This document shows, piece after piece, positions 7,363-14,285 of a DNA stretch of 14,285 nt (position 1 is its first letter; every line of letters begins with the position of its first letter). The notes under the pieces are model-generated. The model ran no database searches. It was not told where the DNA came from and saw only the letters and a list, made by a program, of their open reading frames with translations. The stretch comes from HGM12669 sp048527645. Lineage in GTDB: Bacteria; Bacillota; Clostridia; Oscillospirales; CAG-272. The translations under genes and the position numbers were made by a program. The stretch covers positions 1 to 14,285 of the forward strand of contig DBGFNI010000006.1 in assembly GCA_048527645.1 (NCBI GenBank). The letters are read 5' to 3'.

Positions 7363-7905
7363 TCATGCAAGAAAAATGGATCGTTTGATTTCCTCCGCCG
7401 TCGACTCACTGCAAAGCAGCTGCGTCAGCGTCAAGCCGAAGGAATACGCCGCGCCCATTGCCTTAGCTGTGATCACCGTTTCGTCTACAACCACGTTTTT
7501 CTGCGAAATCTGCGCACCCTTCAAATATTTTTCAAAGCCGGGATAACAGACGGCAACGCGGCCCTCCAGAATTCCCATTTCACCCAATATCATCGGCGCG
7601 GCGCAGATTGCCGCGACATAGCGCCCGTTTTCATAGGCATAGCTTACCGCATTTTTCACTTCCCTGCTTTGTGCAAGATTGCTTGCGCCGGGCATTCCGC
7701 CGGGCAATATCACCATTTCCAGATCACGATCCAATACAATCTGTTCCGCTGTGATGTCGCTCTGCACGACAACCCCGTGGGCGCCGCGCACGGATTTCCC
7801 CGTCACGCCGACGGTCTGCACCGTGATGCCGGCGCGCCGCAGCAGATCCAGAGGGCATAGCGCCTCTACCTCTTCAAAGCCGTCTGCCAAAAACAGATAA
7901 ACCAT
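7363..7905 (-). CDS. DJ-1/PfpI family protein (YajL-like)
   Basis: A 180-residue cytoplasmic protein of the DJ-1 superfamily. It carries ADGFEEVEA (7-15) with the conserved acidic residue at Glu14, ILPGGMPG (66-73) and the nucleophile elbow AICAAP (99-104) with reactive Cys101. Relatives have been credited with chaperone, oxidative-stress or glyoxalase/deglycase activity; which applies here cannot be told from sequence. The length is normal for bacterial members. I chose ATG 7905 because AGGAAG (7920-7915) lies 9 bases upstream, whereas the in-frame ATG at 7914 sits directly against that site; a GTG at 7932 is also in frame. The gap to tmk is 143 bases and holds a 14-base palindrome, so the gene may have extra control. 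Confidence 0.88.
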   Translation of the reverse strand: MVYLFLADGFEEVEALCPLDLLRRAGITVQTVGVTGKSVRGAHGVVVQSDITAEQIVLDRDLEMVILPGGMPGASNLAQSREVKNAVSYAYENGRYVAAICAAPMILGEMGILEGRVAVCYPGFEKYLKGAQISQKNVVVDETVITAKAMGAAYSFGLTLTQLLCSESTAEEIKRSIFLA

Positions 7906-8005
7906 TTTTCTCATCTTCCTTTCCCAAAACACGGCTCATGAGCCGCTCTGACAATTCATGATAGCCGGGCACTCCCGCCCGTTCCGCGCGGAGATTCAAA
8001 AGCAT
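7874..8005 (-). CDS. Doubtful 43-codon ORF between tmk and the DJ-1 gene
   Basis: An ATG-started frame encoding 43 residues, with a charged, helix-like composition (MLLNLRAERAGVPGYHELSE, then RLMSRVLGKEDE). It fills most of the otherwise unexplained gap after tmk and overlaps the DJ-1 gene start by 32 bases in another frame. The frame is also open upstream into the end of tmk without another start codon. Only a weak AAAGAG precedes the ATG. I do not recognise the protein; it could be chance or leader sequence. Confidence 0.22.
   Translation of the reverse strand: MLLNLRAERAGVPGYHELSERLMSRVLGKEDEKNGLSVFGRRL
7932..7945. repeat. 14-base perfect palindrome upstream of the DJ-1 gene
   Basis: CGGCTCATGAGCCG is perfectly self-complementary and ends 27 bases upstream of the chosen DJ-1 start codon. 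As RNA it could form a 5-bp hairpin with a CATG loop; the T-run after it (TGTTTTGG on the minus strand) is too short and broken for a convincing terminator. As DNA it could be a dimeric regulator site. It also lies inside the doubtful small ORF. Confidence 0.4.
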
Positions 8006-8048
8006 CGCCGTCCGCTCTTTGCGTTCCGCGACTTGCCGTAAATCACGA

Positions 8049-8729
8049 TTATCCCTGCAAAGCCTGCTCCACCGCCGCAAGAACGCGCTGCGCAATTTGC
8101 GGAATCGGCAGCGGCTCACCGCCATCGCAGCAGCAAATGCGCGTCCAGCCCATATGCTCCGCGGCAAACAGCGCCGCTTGATAGCTGTTTTCCAGATGTG
8201 TGCCGTCCGTCTCGTGAATGTCCTGTTTTCTCCCCGTTTCCTCCGAGCGGCTCTGCACCAAACGGCGGGAAACATCCGGCGTCATTTCCAGATACAGCAC
8301 AAGATCCGGCCGCGGCAGGCACAGCCGGTCAAATTCAAATTCCCACAGCCAATCCAAAAACGCAAGCTTCTGTTCAGACGTGGCGTTATGCATTTTGGAA
8401 AGCTGATGCACGGCATTCGCCGTGGTATAGCGATTGGCAATCACAACCGTATCGGGTCGATCTAAAAATGACTTCCACTCACTTTGATAGGATATGTACC
8501 GGTCTACCGCAAAAAATGCAGAAGCCGCATACGGATTGGTGGCTGCAGGATCCTCACCCAATCCCCCGCTGAGATAAAACTCGACCGCGCGCGCACCGGG
8601 CGTGCCGTAACGGGGAAAGGACACCTGCATGACGGGCAATCCTTTTTCGCACAGTGCGCGATACAGCAGATCCGCCTGTGTCCCTTTTCCCGAGCCGTCA
8701 AGCCCCTCGATCACAATCAGTTTTCCCAT
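8049..8729 (-). CDS. tmk: Thymidylate kinase (dTMP kinase)
   Basis: Phosphorylates dTMP to dTDP for DNA synthesis in the cytoplasm. The 226 residues start with the P-loop GLDGSGKGTQ (9-18), followed by FPRYGTPGA (38-46), the AVDRY segment (74-78), ANRYTTANAVHQ (98-109) at the family's DRx position, and a LID-like arginine-rich stretch with SRRLVQSRSEETGRKQDIHE (154-173). It resembles the clostridial 'thymidylate kinase-like' branch more than E. coli Tmk. Asn99 replaces the usual Asp of the DRY motif. ATG 8729 overlaps the end of ftsK by 13 bases, with GGAGG (8741-8737) 7 bases upstream, so it is transcribed and probably translationally coupled with ftsK. A deoxynucleoside monophosphate kinase of broader specificity is the alternative. 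Confidence 0.88.
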   Translation of the reverse strand: MGKLIVIEGLDGSGKGTQADLLYRALCEKGLPVMQVSFPRYGTPGARAVEFYLSGGLGEDPAATNPYAASAFFAVDRYISYQSEWKSFLDRPDTVVIANRYTTANAVHQLSKMHNATSEQKLAFLDWLWEFEFDRLCLPRPDLVLYLEMTPDVSRRLVQSRSEETGRKQDIHETDGTHLENSYQAALFAAEHMGWTRICCCDGGEPLPIPQIAQRVLAAVEQALQG

Positions 8730-11377
8730 GGCAGTTCCTCCCCGTCTGTCGGTGTCCCGCCTTCCGCGTCGCTCAGACTATCCTTTTCGTCTGTGAAAGC
8801 GGCGCCTTCTACGCCGTTTTCCGATCCGCCGCCCATTTGGATTTGTTCCCACTGGGCGCGGGATATCAGGACGGTTCGCGGCTTTTGCCCCTCCGGTGCG
8901 GATACGATCCCGCGCTCCTGCATCGCGTCGAGAATTTTCGCCGCGCGGCCGTAGCCCAAGCTCAGCTTTCTTTGCAGCAGAGAGGTGGAAATCGTCCCGT
9001 TCTGCACGGCAAGATCAATCGCCTCCTTGAGTTTGGGATCGCCTGCGATCTCGCCCTCCAAGCCGTTCCCGGATGCGTCGGCGCCGGCCTTGCCCTTTTT
9101 GTTGCCGCACAGTTCCGCGGCACGGTTGATCAGTTTGACCACTTCTTCGTCATATTCAATCTCACCGGCATTCTTCTTTAAGAATCCGGTAATCTTTTCA
9201 ATTTCCTTTTCACTGACAAACGCGCCCTGCACACGCAGGGGCTTTGTCATACCGACCGGCGCATAGAGCATATCGCCGCGCCCGATCAGTTTTTCCGCTC
9301 CCGCAATATCCAAAATCGTTCGCGAATCCACCTGAGAAGCCACGGTGAAGGCAATTCTGGAGGGAATGTTTGCCTTGATCAGACCGGTGATGACATCGAC
9401 CGACGGCCGCTGCGTGCCGATGATCAGATGCATGCCGGCAGCACGCGCCTTCTGTGCCAGGCGGCAGATGGATTCCTCCACCTCCACCGGTGCCGTCATC
9501 ATCAGATCTGCCAACTCGTCGATGATAATCACAATCTGACTCATCGGCTCTTTTTCAGGGTCATCGCGCGTGATGGCATTGTATGCGGCGATGTCGCGCA
9601 CGCCGACGCCTTCGATCTGCTCAAAGCGGCGCTCCATTTCGCTCACTGCCCAGTGCAGCGATCCGGCTGCCTTTTTCGGATCGGACACCACGGGAACCAT
9701 CAAATGCGGAATGCCGTTGTATATATTCAGCTCGACCTTTTTCGGGTCAATCAGGATCAGCTTTACCTCGTCCGGCGTCGCCTTGTACAATATACTGACG
9801 ATCAGCGAATTGATGCATACCGACTTACCCATACCGGTTGCGCCGGCGATGAGCAGATGCGGCATCTTTGCAATATCCAGATAGACCGGCGCGCCGGCTA
9901 CATCCATCCCGAGGCAGGTGGTCAGCTTGCTCTTCGCCGCGGTGAAGGCTTCTTTTTCCATCAGATCGCGCACATACACCGTGGAAACCGTCTTGTTGGG
10001 AACCTCGATCCCCACCGCTGCCTTGCCGGGAATCGGCGACTCGATGCGTACACCGGTGGTCGCGAGTGACAAAGCAATATCGTCAACCAGATTGGAGATT
10101 GAGCGAACCCGCGTTCCCGCCTCCGGCGCCAGCTCATACCGCGTGATAGTCGGTCCGCGGGAAATATTGATGATTTTGGTATTGACGCGGAAGCTGCGCA
10201 GAGTCGCAACCAGCTTGTCTGCGTTTTCCTGCACCTCCGAATCGCCGTCCAGCGTCAGCTGCTCCGTTTCCTGATGTAAAAATGACATCGGCGGAAAAGC
10301 ATATGCCGCGGGCAATTGCTCTTCGGCGTTTTCAGTCAGATCGGAAACCTGCACCGCAAGACCGTCGCCGGCGTCCGTACCGTCCTTCTCCGCTTTATTT
10401 TCCTTGGCTTTTTTCGGATTGCCCAATATGTCATCCAGGTTCCATTTGTTTTCCTGCGCCGATTCGCCGCCGACGGCTTCCGGCGCGAGCACTGTCGTAT
10501 CGTCCTGCTGCAGGACCTCTTGCGCACCCGGCTGCTGCGCTTGCTCCTGCACGGCGGAGGCGGACTGCACATCGTTTTCCTCCCCGGCGTAAATATTCCG
10601 GTCGATGTCCGCTGTGCGGCGGTTTAGCCGCTCTTCGCGCACTTCTCTCTTCATCTGCTGCTTTTCCTGACGGCGCCGCCGGTGATCCGCCTGCATCTGC
10701 GCCATCTGTTCCGCCCGCTGCCTACGGATGTCCTCATCCCGCTTCGCATTTTCCTCCACGCGGCTTTCATGCTTGTCCCGCCCGCTGACAAATGCGTAAT
10801 GCAGATCGCCGATCAGCTTCAACGGTGTGGTTCCGCAATAAAACAAGCCGCACAAGCCGATCACCAGCACGCAGATAATCCACGCGCCGGCAACACCGAA
10901 ATTGAGGAGAAGCGAGGCGAGAATCCCGCCGATCACGCCGCCTGTCGTATGCGAAACACCGAGTGCGTACAGCTGCTGAACCGTCAGATTTCCCGCGCCG
11001 AACTGTTCGCGTCGGATCACATGCATCAGCGCGGCGAAGAAAAAGAGAACCGCCAATCCGAAAATCGCTTTGAGCCCCAACGCATGGTTTTCTTTATCAC
11101 TGGAAAAAAAGATACCCTGCAGCACCAACAGCAAAGGAAGAACATAGTATCCCCCACCGAGCAGCCCCAGCATCCATTCTCGGATGCAAGCGCCGACCAC
11201 GCCGGTCCATTCTCCATGAAGCATTGTCAGCAGTAAAAACAGTGCGAGCGCAAACAATACGGCAGGCACCAAAACAAAAGCCGCGCCGGAGGCGTTTGAC
11301 GACTTCCGATTCTGCTTTTTCCGATTTTTGCCGCTTTTCCCCCCGCCGCTTTTCCGGGCAGTATGCTTTGAGGCCAC
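8717..11377 (-). CDS. ftsK: DNA translocase FtsK/SpoIIIE
   Basis: A hexameric ATP-driven motor that pumps chromosomal DNA across the closing septum. The 886 residues show four to five N-terminal membrane segments (about 31-52, 70-92, 104-122, 145-182), then a charged coiled-coil-like linker (200-270) and an acidic, Gln/Ala-rich linker to about 350. The motor follows, with Walker A GATGMGKS (512-519), LIDPKKVELNIYNGIPHL (542-559), Walker B IIIDELADLMM (617-627) and TQRPSVDVITGLIKANIPSR (655-674). A C-terminal gamma winged helix (about 780-846) reads polar DNA signals. The GTG start at 11377 has AAGGAG (11391-11386) 8 bases upstream. The first gene of its string, it has a promoter at 11440-11468. 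From sequence alone, vegetative FtsK and sporulation SpoIIIE cannot be told apart. Confidence 0.95.
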   Translation of the reverse strand: MASKHTARKSGGGKSGKNRKKQNRKSSNASGAAFVLVPAVLFALALFLLLTMLHGEWTGVVGACIREWMLGLLGGGYYVLPLLLVLQGIFFSSDKENHALGLKAIFGLAVLFFFAALMHVIRREQFGAGNLTVQQLYALGVSHTTGGVIGGILASLLLNFGVAGAWIICVLVIGLCGLFYCGTTPLKLIGDLHYAFVSGRDKHESRVEENAKRDEDIRRQRAEQMAQMQADHRRRRQEKQQMKREVREERLNRRTADIDRNIYAGEENDVQSASAVQEQAQQPGAQEVLQQDDTTVLAPEAVGGESAQENKWNLDDILGNPKKAKENKAEKDGTDAGDGLAVQVSDLTENAEEQLPAAYAFPPMSFLHQETEQLTLDGDSEVQENADKLVATLRSFRVNTKIINISRGPTITRYELAPEAGTRVRSISNLVDDIALSLATTGVRIESPIPGKAAVGIEVPNKTVSTVYVRDLMEKEAFTAAKSKLTTCLGMDVAGAPVYLDIAKMPHLLIAGATGMGKSVCINSLIVSILYKATPDEVKLILIDPKKVELNIYNGIPHLMVPVVSDPKKAAGSLHWAVSEMERRFEQIEGVGVRDIAAYNAITRDDPEKEPMSQIVIIIDELADLMMTAPVEVEESICRLAQKARAAGMHLIIGTQRPSVDVITGLIKANIPSRIAFTVASQVDSRTILDIAGAEKLIGRGDMLYAPVGMTKPLRVQGAFVSEKEIEKITGFLKKNAGEIEYDEEVVKLINRAAELCGNKKGKAGADASGNGLEGEIAGDPKLKEAIDLAVQNGTISTSLLQRKLSLGYGRAAKILDAMQERGIVSAPEGQKPRTVLISRAQWEQIQMGGGSENGVEGAAFTDEKDSLSDAEGGTPTDGEELPWEN

Positions 11378-11439
11378 GTTTGTCTCTCCTTATCGGTTAT
11401 TTTCTGAAATTTCTGAAATATCTTTATATCGTTCTATTT

Positions 11440-11468
11440 ATCATATCACAAATCACAGTATTTTGCAA
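11440..11468 (-). promoter_or_regulatory. Promoter of the ftsK gene string, extended -10 type
   Basis: On the minus strand TTGCAA (11468-11463) and TATGAT (11445-11440) are 17 bases apart, with TGA before the -10. Transcription would start near 11433, about 55 bases upstream of the GTG of ftsK. The -35 lies only 6 bases after the stop of the beta-helix gene, and no terminator hairpin separates them, so readthrough from the deacetylase pair is also possible. The element closely matches the one upstream of the deacetylase gene. Confidence 0.72.
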
Positions 11469-11473
11469 TTGCT

Positions 11474-12547
11474 TTACGGAATTTTCCGATACAAGCTCAT
11501 GCTGTTACCCTGCACCGTCTCATTCGTGCTCTCTTCGTCATGCAGACATGCTTTGAGACAGCACTCCTGCATCGCGTTGGACGAGATCACCGCGCCGGTG
11601 CAGCCCTGTGTCACAATACCATAATCCGGCGAATATACACCCACATCCCCGTCATCCCTGCCATACCGGAAGGAATTGCCCGTGATGCACGCGTTGTGAC
11701 AATGGATCAGACGGATATGGCAGCTGTCTAGCGGATCGTCAAAGCGTCCCGTGTGCGGCGGCTTTCCGTTGCGGCGGAAGAGATTTGTGCCGAGCACCGG
11801 GCAATAATAAACACCATCCGGGGAGCCGAGCCGCAGCCCCGCGCCGAGATTGCGGTCAAAGAAATTGCCGGTGGCGCAGAAGCTCTCTCCGGCAGGCAAT
11901 ATCACTCCGCCTGCCCCGTTCCATTCCACGCGGTTGGCGTGAAAGGTCACAGCACTGCACCACTTGCCGCCCAGCATTCCGCATCTGCCGTTTGCCGAGA
12001 GCCAATTGTCGTTGATAAAGCCGTCCCATCCGTCAACAAACAGACCCGCACCGCCGTTGCGGCAAAGATAACTTGACCGCAGCGTGAAGCACCACACATG
12101 GTGCAAATGTACACCGTCCCCGGAAAAGCCGGAAACGCAGCACCGGTCAATGACCGGCGTGTCCTCTCTGCCGCCGCCGTTGTAATCATCCCAGGAAAGA
12201 AAAACACCGTGGATTTCGCTGCCAAGCCCCTTCCCTTCCAGGCACAGCCGCTCCAGCCGCACGCCCTGCGCCCCGGTAATGTCAAGAAGACAGGAGGCGT
12301 GCGCATCGTTAAGCGTCAGCACGCTGCCGCCCGGCGCGCCGTAGCTCCATGCGGCGTTGCCGCATATGGTGATCCCCGCCCGGACACACAAACGGCCGGT
12401 CAAATAATTTCCCGGTGCTATGCTGACCACGCCGCCGCATGCGCCGGCAAGATCCATCGCCTTTTGTATCACGGCGGTACAGTCGGTTTTCCCGTCACCC
12501 ACCGCGCCCATTTCACAAATATCAAAGATGCGTCGGCTATCCGTCAT
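11474..12547 (-). CDS. Right-handed parallel beta-helix protein, pectate-lyase superfamily fold
   Basis: A 357-residue protein opening with FDICEMGAVGDGKTDCTAVI (8-27) and VVSIAPGNYLTGRL (40-53), the classic N-terminal cap of the Pectate_lyase_3/GH28-like beta-helix family. It continues in repeats of the kind 'N.F..N...G'. There is no signal peptide or membrane segment, and about 22 cysteines in 357 residues point to a reducing cytoplasm. No clear GH28 catalytic set is visible, so I give no substrate; polysaccharide lyase, hydrolase, epimerase or a non-enzymatic relative are all possible. ATG 12547 has AAAGGG (12562-12557) 9 bases upstream. It begins 14 bases after the deacetylase stop, so the two are almost surely co-transcribed. 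It is a distant structural cousin of the GH110-like protein at 401-2041. Confidence 0.8.
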   Translation of the reverse strand: MTDSRRIFDICEMGAVGDGKTDCTAVIQKAMDLAGACGGVVSIAPGNYLTGRLCVRAGITICGNAAWSYGAPGGSVLTLNDAHASCLLDITGAQGVRLERLCLEGKGLGSEIHGVFLSWDDYNGGGREDTPVIDRCCVSGFSGDGVHLHHVWCFTLRSSYLCRNGGAGLFVDGWDGFINDNWLSANGRCGMLGGKWCSAVTFHANRVEWNGAGGVILPAGESFCATGNFFDRNLGAGLRLGSPDGVYYCPVLGTNLFRRNGKPPHTGRFDDPLDSCHIRLIHCHNACITGNSFRYGRDDGDVGVYSPDYGIVTQGCTGAVISSNAMQECCLKACLHDEESTNETVQGNSMSLYRKIP

Positions 12548-12561
12548 GGTTTTTTTCCCTT

Positions 12562-14136
12562 TCAGTTGTTGACACCGTGGTGAACCGGCTGTGTTGCAGC
12601 GCTGAGCGGCAAGAAAACATATCCCTGCGCCTTGGCGCGGTCGATGATGCTTTGCAACGCTTCCGCAGTGGTCGTTTTCGCATTGGTATCGTGCATCAGC
12701 ACAATGTTCTCCCTACCCTGCCGCAGACCACTCATCACATTCTGAATGATTTTGTTGCGATCCTGCGTATTGGCCGATGCGTCAGTGCTGTCAATGTTCC
12801 AGTCAAAATAAGAAAAGCCCTCCTTCTCCACGCGCCCCACCAGACGCGACATGATCCCGTCGCTGTAGCGTGCGCTGATCGTATTGGAGCTGCCGCCCGG
12901 GAAGCGCATCAGCGTCGTTTTGACGCCGGTAACATCAAAAATGCGCTGCTGCATCTGATATACATTCTGCATAAAGGCGTCTTCCGATGTGTAAATCGCG
13001 GAATAATCGTGCGAATATCCGTGGATGGCAACCGCATGTTCCTCATCCGCCATCCGCTTGACCAGCGGTGCAAGCGCGTCGCTGAAGTTACAAATGAAAA
13101 ACGTAGCTTGAATGCCGTTTTTCTTTAAAATGTCGAGAACCTGCTCTGTCACAAAAGAAGAAGGACCGTCGTCAAAGGTCAGATAAATGCGGTTGGCACT
13201 GTTAGTCGGCGCGGGACAGACCTCGACCGTCCGCTCAGCCACCGCGGTGTTGCCCGCGCGGTCTTGCACTGTGTAGCAAACGGTATAGACGCCCGGCACA
13301 CCGCAGTCAGGCATGCCGCTGACCGTCACCAACGCGCTCAAATCTCCGTCCGTTTCATCTGTGGCGCAAACCCCCGGATCCGAAAAAACATTTCCCGCTT
13401 CGATTTGGATATATTCCGCGCCGTTGAGCGCGATTTGCGGCGCAATCAGATCGGCAATGCGAACCGTGCGCTGTGCAGATGTCTCATTCCCCGACGAATC
13501 GCATACCGTATAGGTGAAAACCACGTTGTCGCCGTCAGATGTCTCACGCACCTGCACGCGCGCGGTGATATCCCCGTCAAAGTTGTCCACGGCGGAATAG
13601 CCGGGCTCCTGATACAACTCCCGCTTTCCGACAGACAGCTCCTTGTCGCCGTTCAGCGTCAGCACCGGCGGCGTTGTGTCCGCCACACGCACCATGCGCT
13701 TCAAATGATAGGTGCGCAGATGGTATTTCAAAGTGTATGACAGCTCATATGTACCGGGAATCTGCGAATCGACCTTGCCGGAAGTCTGACATTCCACGGC
13801 GATATTCTCCCCGTTTATTTGTGCACGGACACCCGGATCGGTATAAGGAGAAAAAACCTCGACTGTTTCGTCGGCGCCGCCCAGCAGCTGAAGCGTCGGT
13901 GTGCGGAAATAGCTGTACAGCGCCCATCCGCCGAACCCCAATGCCGCCAAAAGCACTACACTTGCCGCCACAATCACACCGATCACCGCAAGCCGCCTCT
14001 TGATGGGCATGTTGCGCAGCGCCTCCGTCATCGCGCCCGCTTTGCGTTTGCGCGTGCGGGACAGCGTTTTCTTCTCCTGATTATCCGTTTGTGTCTGTGC
14101 GTTGCTGCGCATTTCATTTTGCTGCTGACTGTCCAT
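12562..14136 (-). CDS. Membrane-anchored polysaccharide deacetylase with Ig-like (DUF5011) repeats
   Basis: A 524-residue envelope protein. A polar basic tail (1-48) precedes one membrane segment (about 49-77). Three Ig-like repeats follow, roughly 80-152, 155-228 and 232-306, recognisable by 'DPGV/EPGY', 'DGDI/DGDL', 'Y.V.D..GN' and a trailing 'RTV'. The C-terminal NodB/CE4 domain (315-515) carries TFDDGP (320-325; base Asp322, metal Asp323), HGYSH (372-376; metal His372 and His376), RFPGGSSN (411-418), DWNIDSTDA (445-453) and LMHDT (480-484), a complete active site. It probably removes acetyl groups from peptidoglycan GlcNAc or another surface glycan, with the repeats as spacer or binding arm. 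ATG 14136 has AAGGAG (14149-14144) 7 bases upstream. It has its own promoter (14191-14219) and leads a two-gene unit with the beta-helix gene. Confidence 0.9.
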   Translation of the reverse strand: MDSQQQNEMRSNAQTQTDNQEKKTLSRTRKRKAGAMTEALRNMPIKRRLAVIGVIVAASVVLLAALGFGGWALYSYFRTPTLQLLGGADETVEVFSPYTDPGVRAQINGENIAVECQTSGKVDSQIPGTYELSYTLKYHLRTYHLKRMVRVADTTPPVLTLNGDKELSVGKRELYQEPGYSAVDNFDGDITARVQVRETSDGDNVVFTYTVCDSSGNETSAQRTVRIADLIAPQIALNGAEYIQIEAGNVFSDPGVCATDETDGDLSALVTVSGMPDCGVPGVYTVCYTVQDRAGNTAVAERTVEVCPAPTNSANRIYLTFDDGPSSFVTEQVLDILKKNGIQATFFICNFSDALAPLVKRMADEEHAVAIHGYSHDYSAIYTSEDAFMQNVYQMQQRIFDVTGVKTTLMRFPGGSSNTISARYSDGIMSRLVGRVEKEGFSYFDWNIDSTDASANTQDRNKIIQNVMSGLRQGRENIVLMHDTNAKTTTAEALQSIIDRAKAQGYVFLPLSAATQPVHHGVNN

Positions 14137-14190
14137 GCCAAGGCTCCTTTTTGAAACAGAGAAAAAACTCGGTGATATTCTTGATGACCC

Positions 14191-14219
14191 ATTTTATCAC
14201 AATTTCAATCAAAATGCAA
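14191..14219 (-). promoter_or_regulatory. Promoter of the deacetylase/beta-helix pair, extended -10 type
   Basis: On the minus strand TTGCAT (14219-14214) and TAAAAT (14196-14191) are 17 bases apart, with TGA before the -10. Transcription would start near 14184, giving a leader of about 48 bases. A weaker second candidate lies upstream (CTGCCA 14263-14258 with TATACT 14240-14235, 17 bases apart). The rest of 14137-14285 holds no gene that I can see; it is AT-rich leader and promoter DNA. Confidence 0.72.
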
Positions 14220-14285
14220 TCACTTTATCCGTACAGTATATGAATTGATTGTCATCTTGGCAGTGAAAATGTCAAAATAAACAAA

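Noticed and set aside
7925..7950. Rho-independent terminator after tmk
   Set aside because: The palindrome gives only a 5-bp stem and the following T-run is short and broken by G, so termination is unlikely.
8049..8060. Frameshift in the 3' end of tmk that would join it to the downstream open frame
   Set aside because: Tmk is already full length at 226 residues and ends in a normal C-terminal helix, so no frameshift is needed.
9428..10069. 213-codon plus-strand frame opposite the FtsK motor domain
   Set aside because: Antisense to the most conserved part of ftsK; histidine/arginine-rich shadow translation.

Overview
The window is ordinary bacterial chromosome, moderately GC-rich in genes and AT-rich in the gaps, and densely packed. 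It looks like a Gram-positive member of the Clostridia, perhaps an Oscillospirales/Ruminococcaceae-type gut or rumen bacterium. The reasons are strong AGGAG-type ribosome sites, several TTG/GTG starts, extended -10 sigma-A-type promoters, a FtsK/SpoIIIE translocase, and protein sequences of clostridial flavour. This placement is inference; no rRNA or tRNA gene is present. I see no mobile element, CRISPR array or tRNA.

Layout, left to right. (1) 1-301, minus strand: the first ~100 codons of prfB (release factor 2), with its own promoter just upstream. (2) 401-2041, minus: a 546-residue parallel beta-helix enzyme resembling GH110 alpha-1,3-galactosidases, without a signal peptide. (3) 2298-3200, plus: dapA (4-hydroxy-tetrahydrodipicolinate synthase), the only plus-strand gene, divergent from the GH110-like gene across a 256-base gap. 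(4) 3223-11377, minus: a long gene string starting at ftsK. In transcription order it is ftsK, tmk, a doubtful 43-codon ORF, a DJ-1/PfpI protein, a CPBP-family membrane protein with degenerate protease motifs, mltG, a membrane-anchored phosphodiester glycosidase (NAGPA/DUF2233 type), and a small four-helix membrane protein. It ends convergently with dapA. (5) 11474-14136, minus: a membrane-anchored polysaccharide deacetylase with Ig-like repeats, followed 14 bases later by a second parallel beta-helix protein (pectate-lyase superfamily fold).

How the genes fit together. The ftsK string joins chromosome segregation at the septum (FtsK), dTTP supply (Tmk) and cell-envelope work: MltG cuts nascent peptidoglycan strands, and the NAGPA-like protein probably acts on a surface or wall glycan. 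The deacetylase also acts at the wall. dapA feeds lysine and meso-diaminopimelate synthesis, so it too bears on peptidoglycan. The two beta-helix proteins lack signal peptides and are cysteine-rich, so they look cytoplasmic and probably handle imported oligosaccharides.

No plainly new multi-gene defence or mobile system was found. The points most worth following are the GH110-like cytoplasmic enzyme, the apparently protease-dead CPBP protein beside mltG, the two promoters with near-identical architecture in front of ftsK and the deacetylase, and the prfB gene without its usual frameshift signal.
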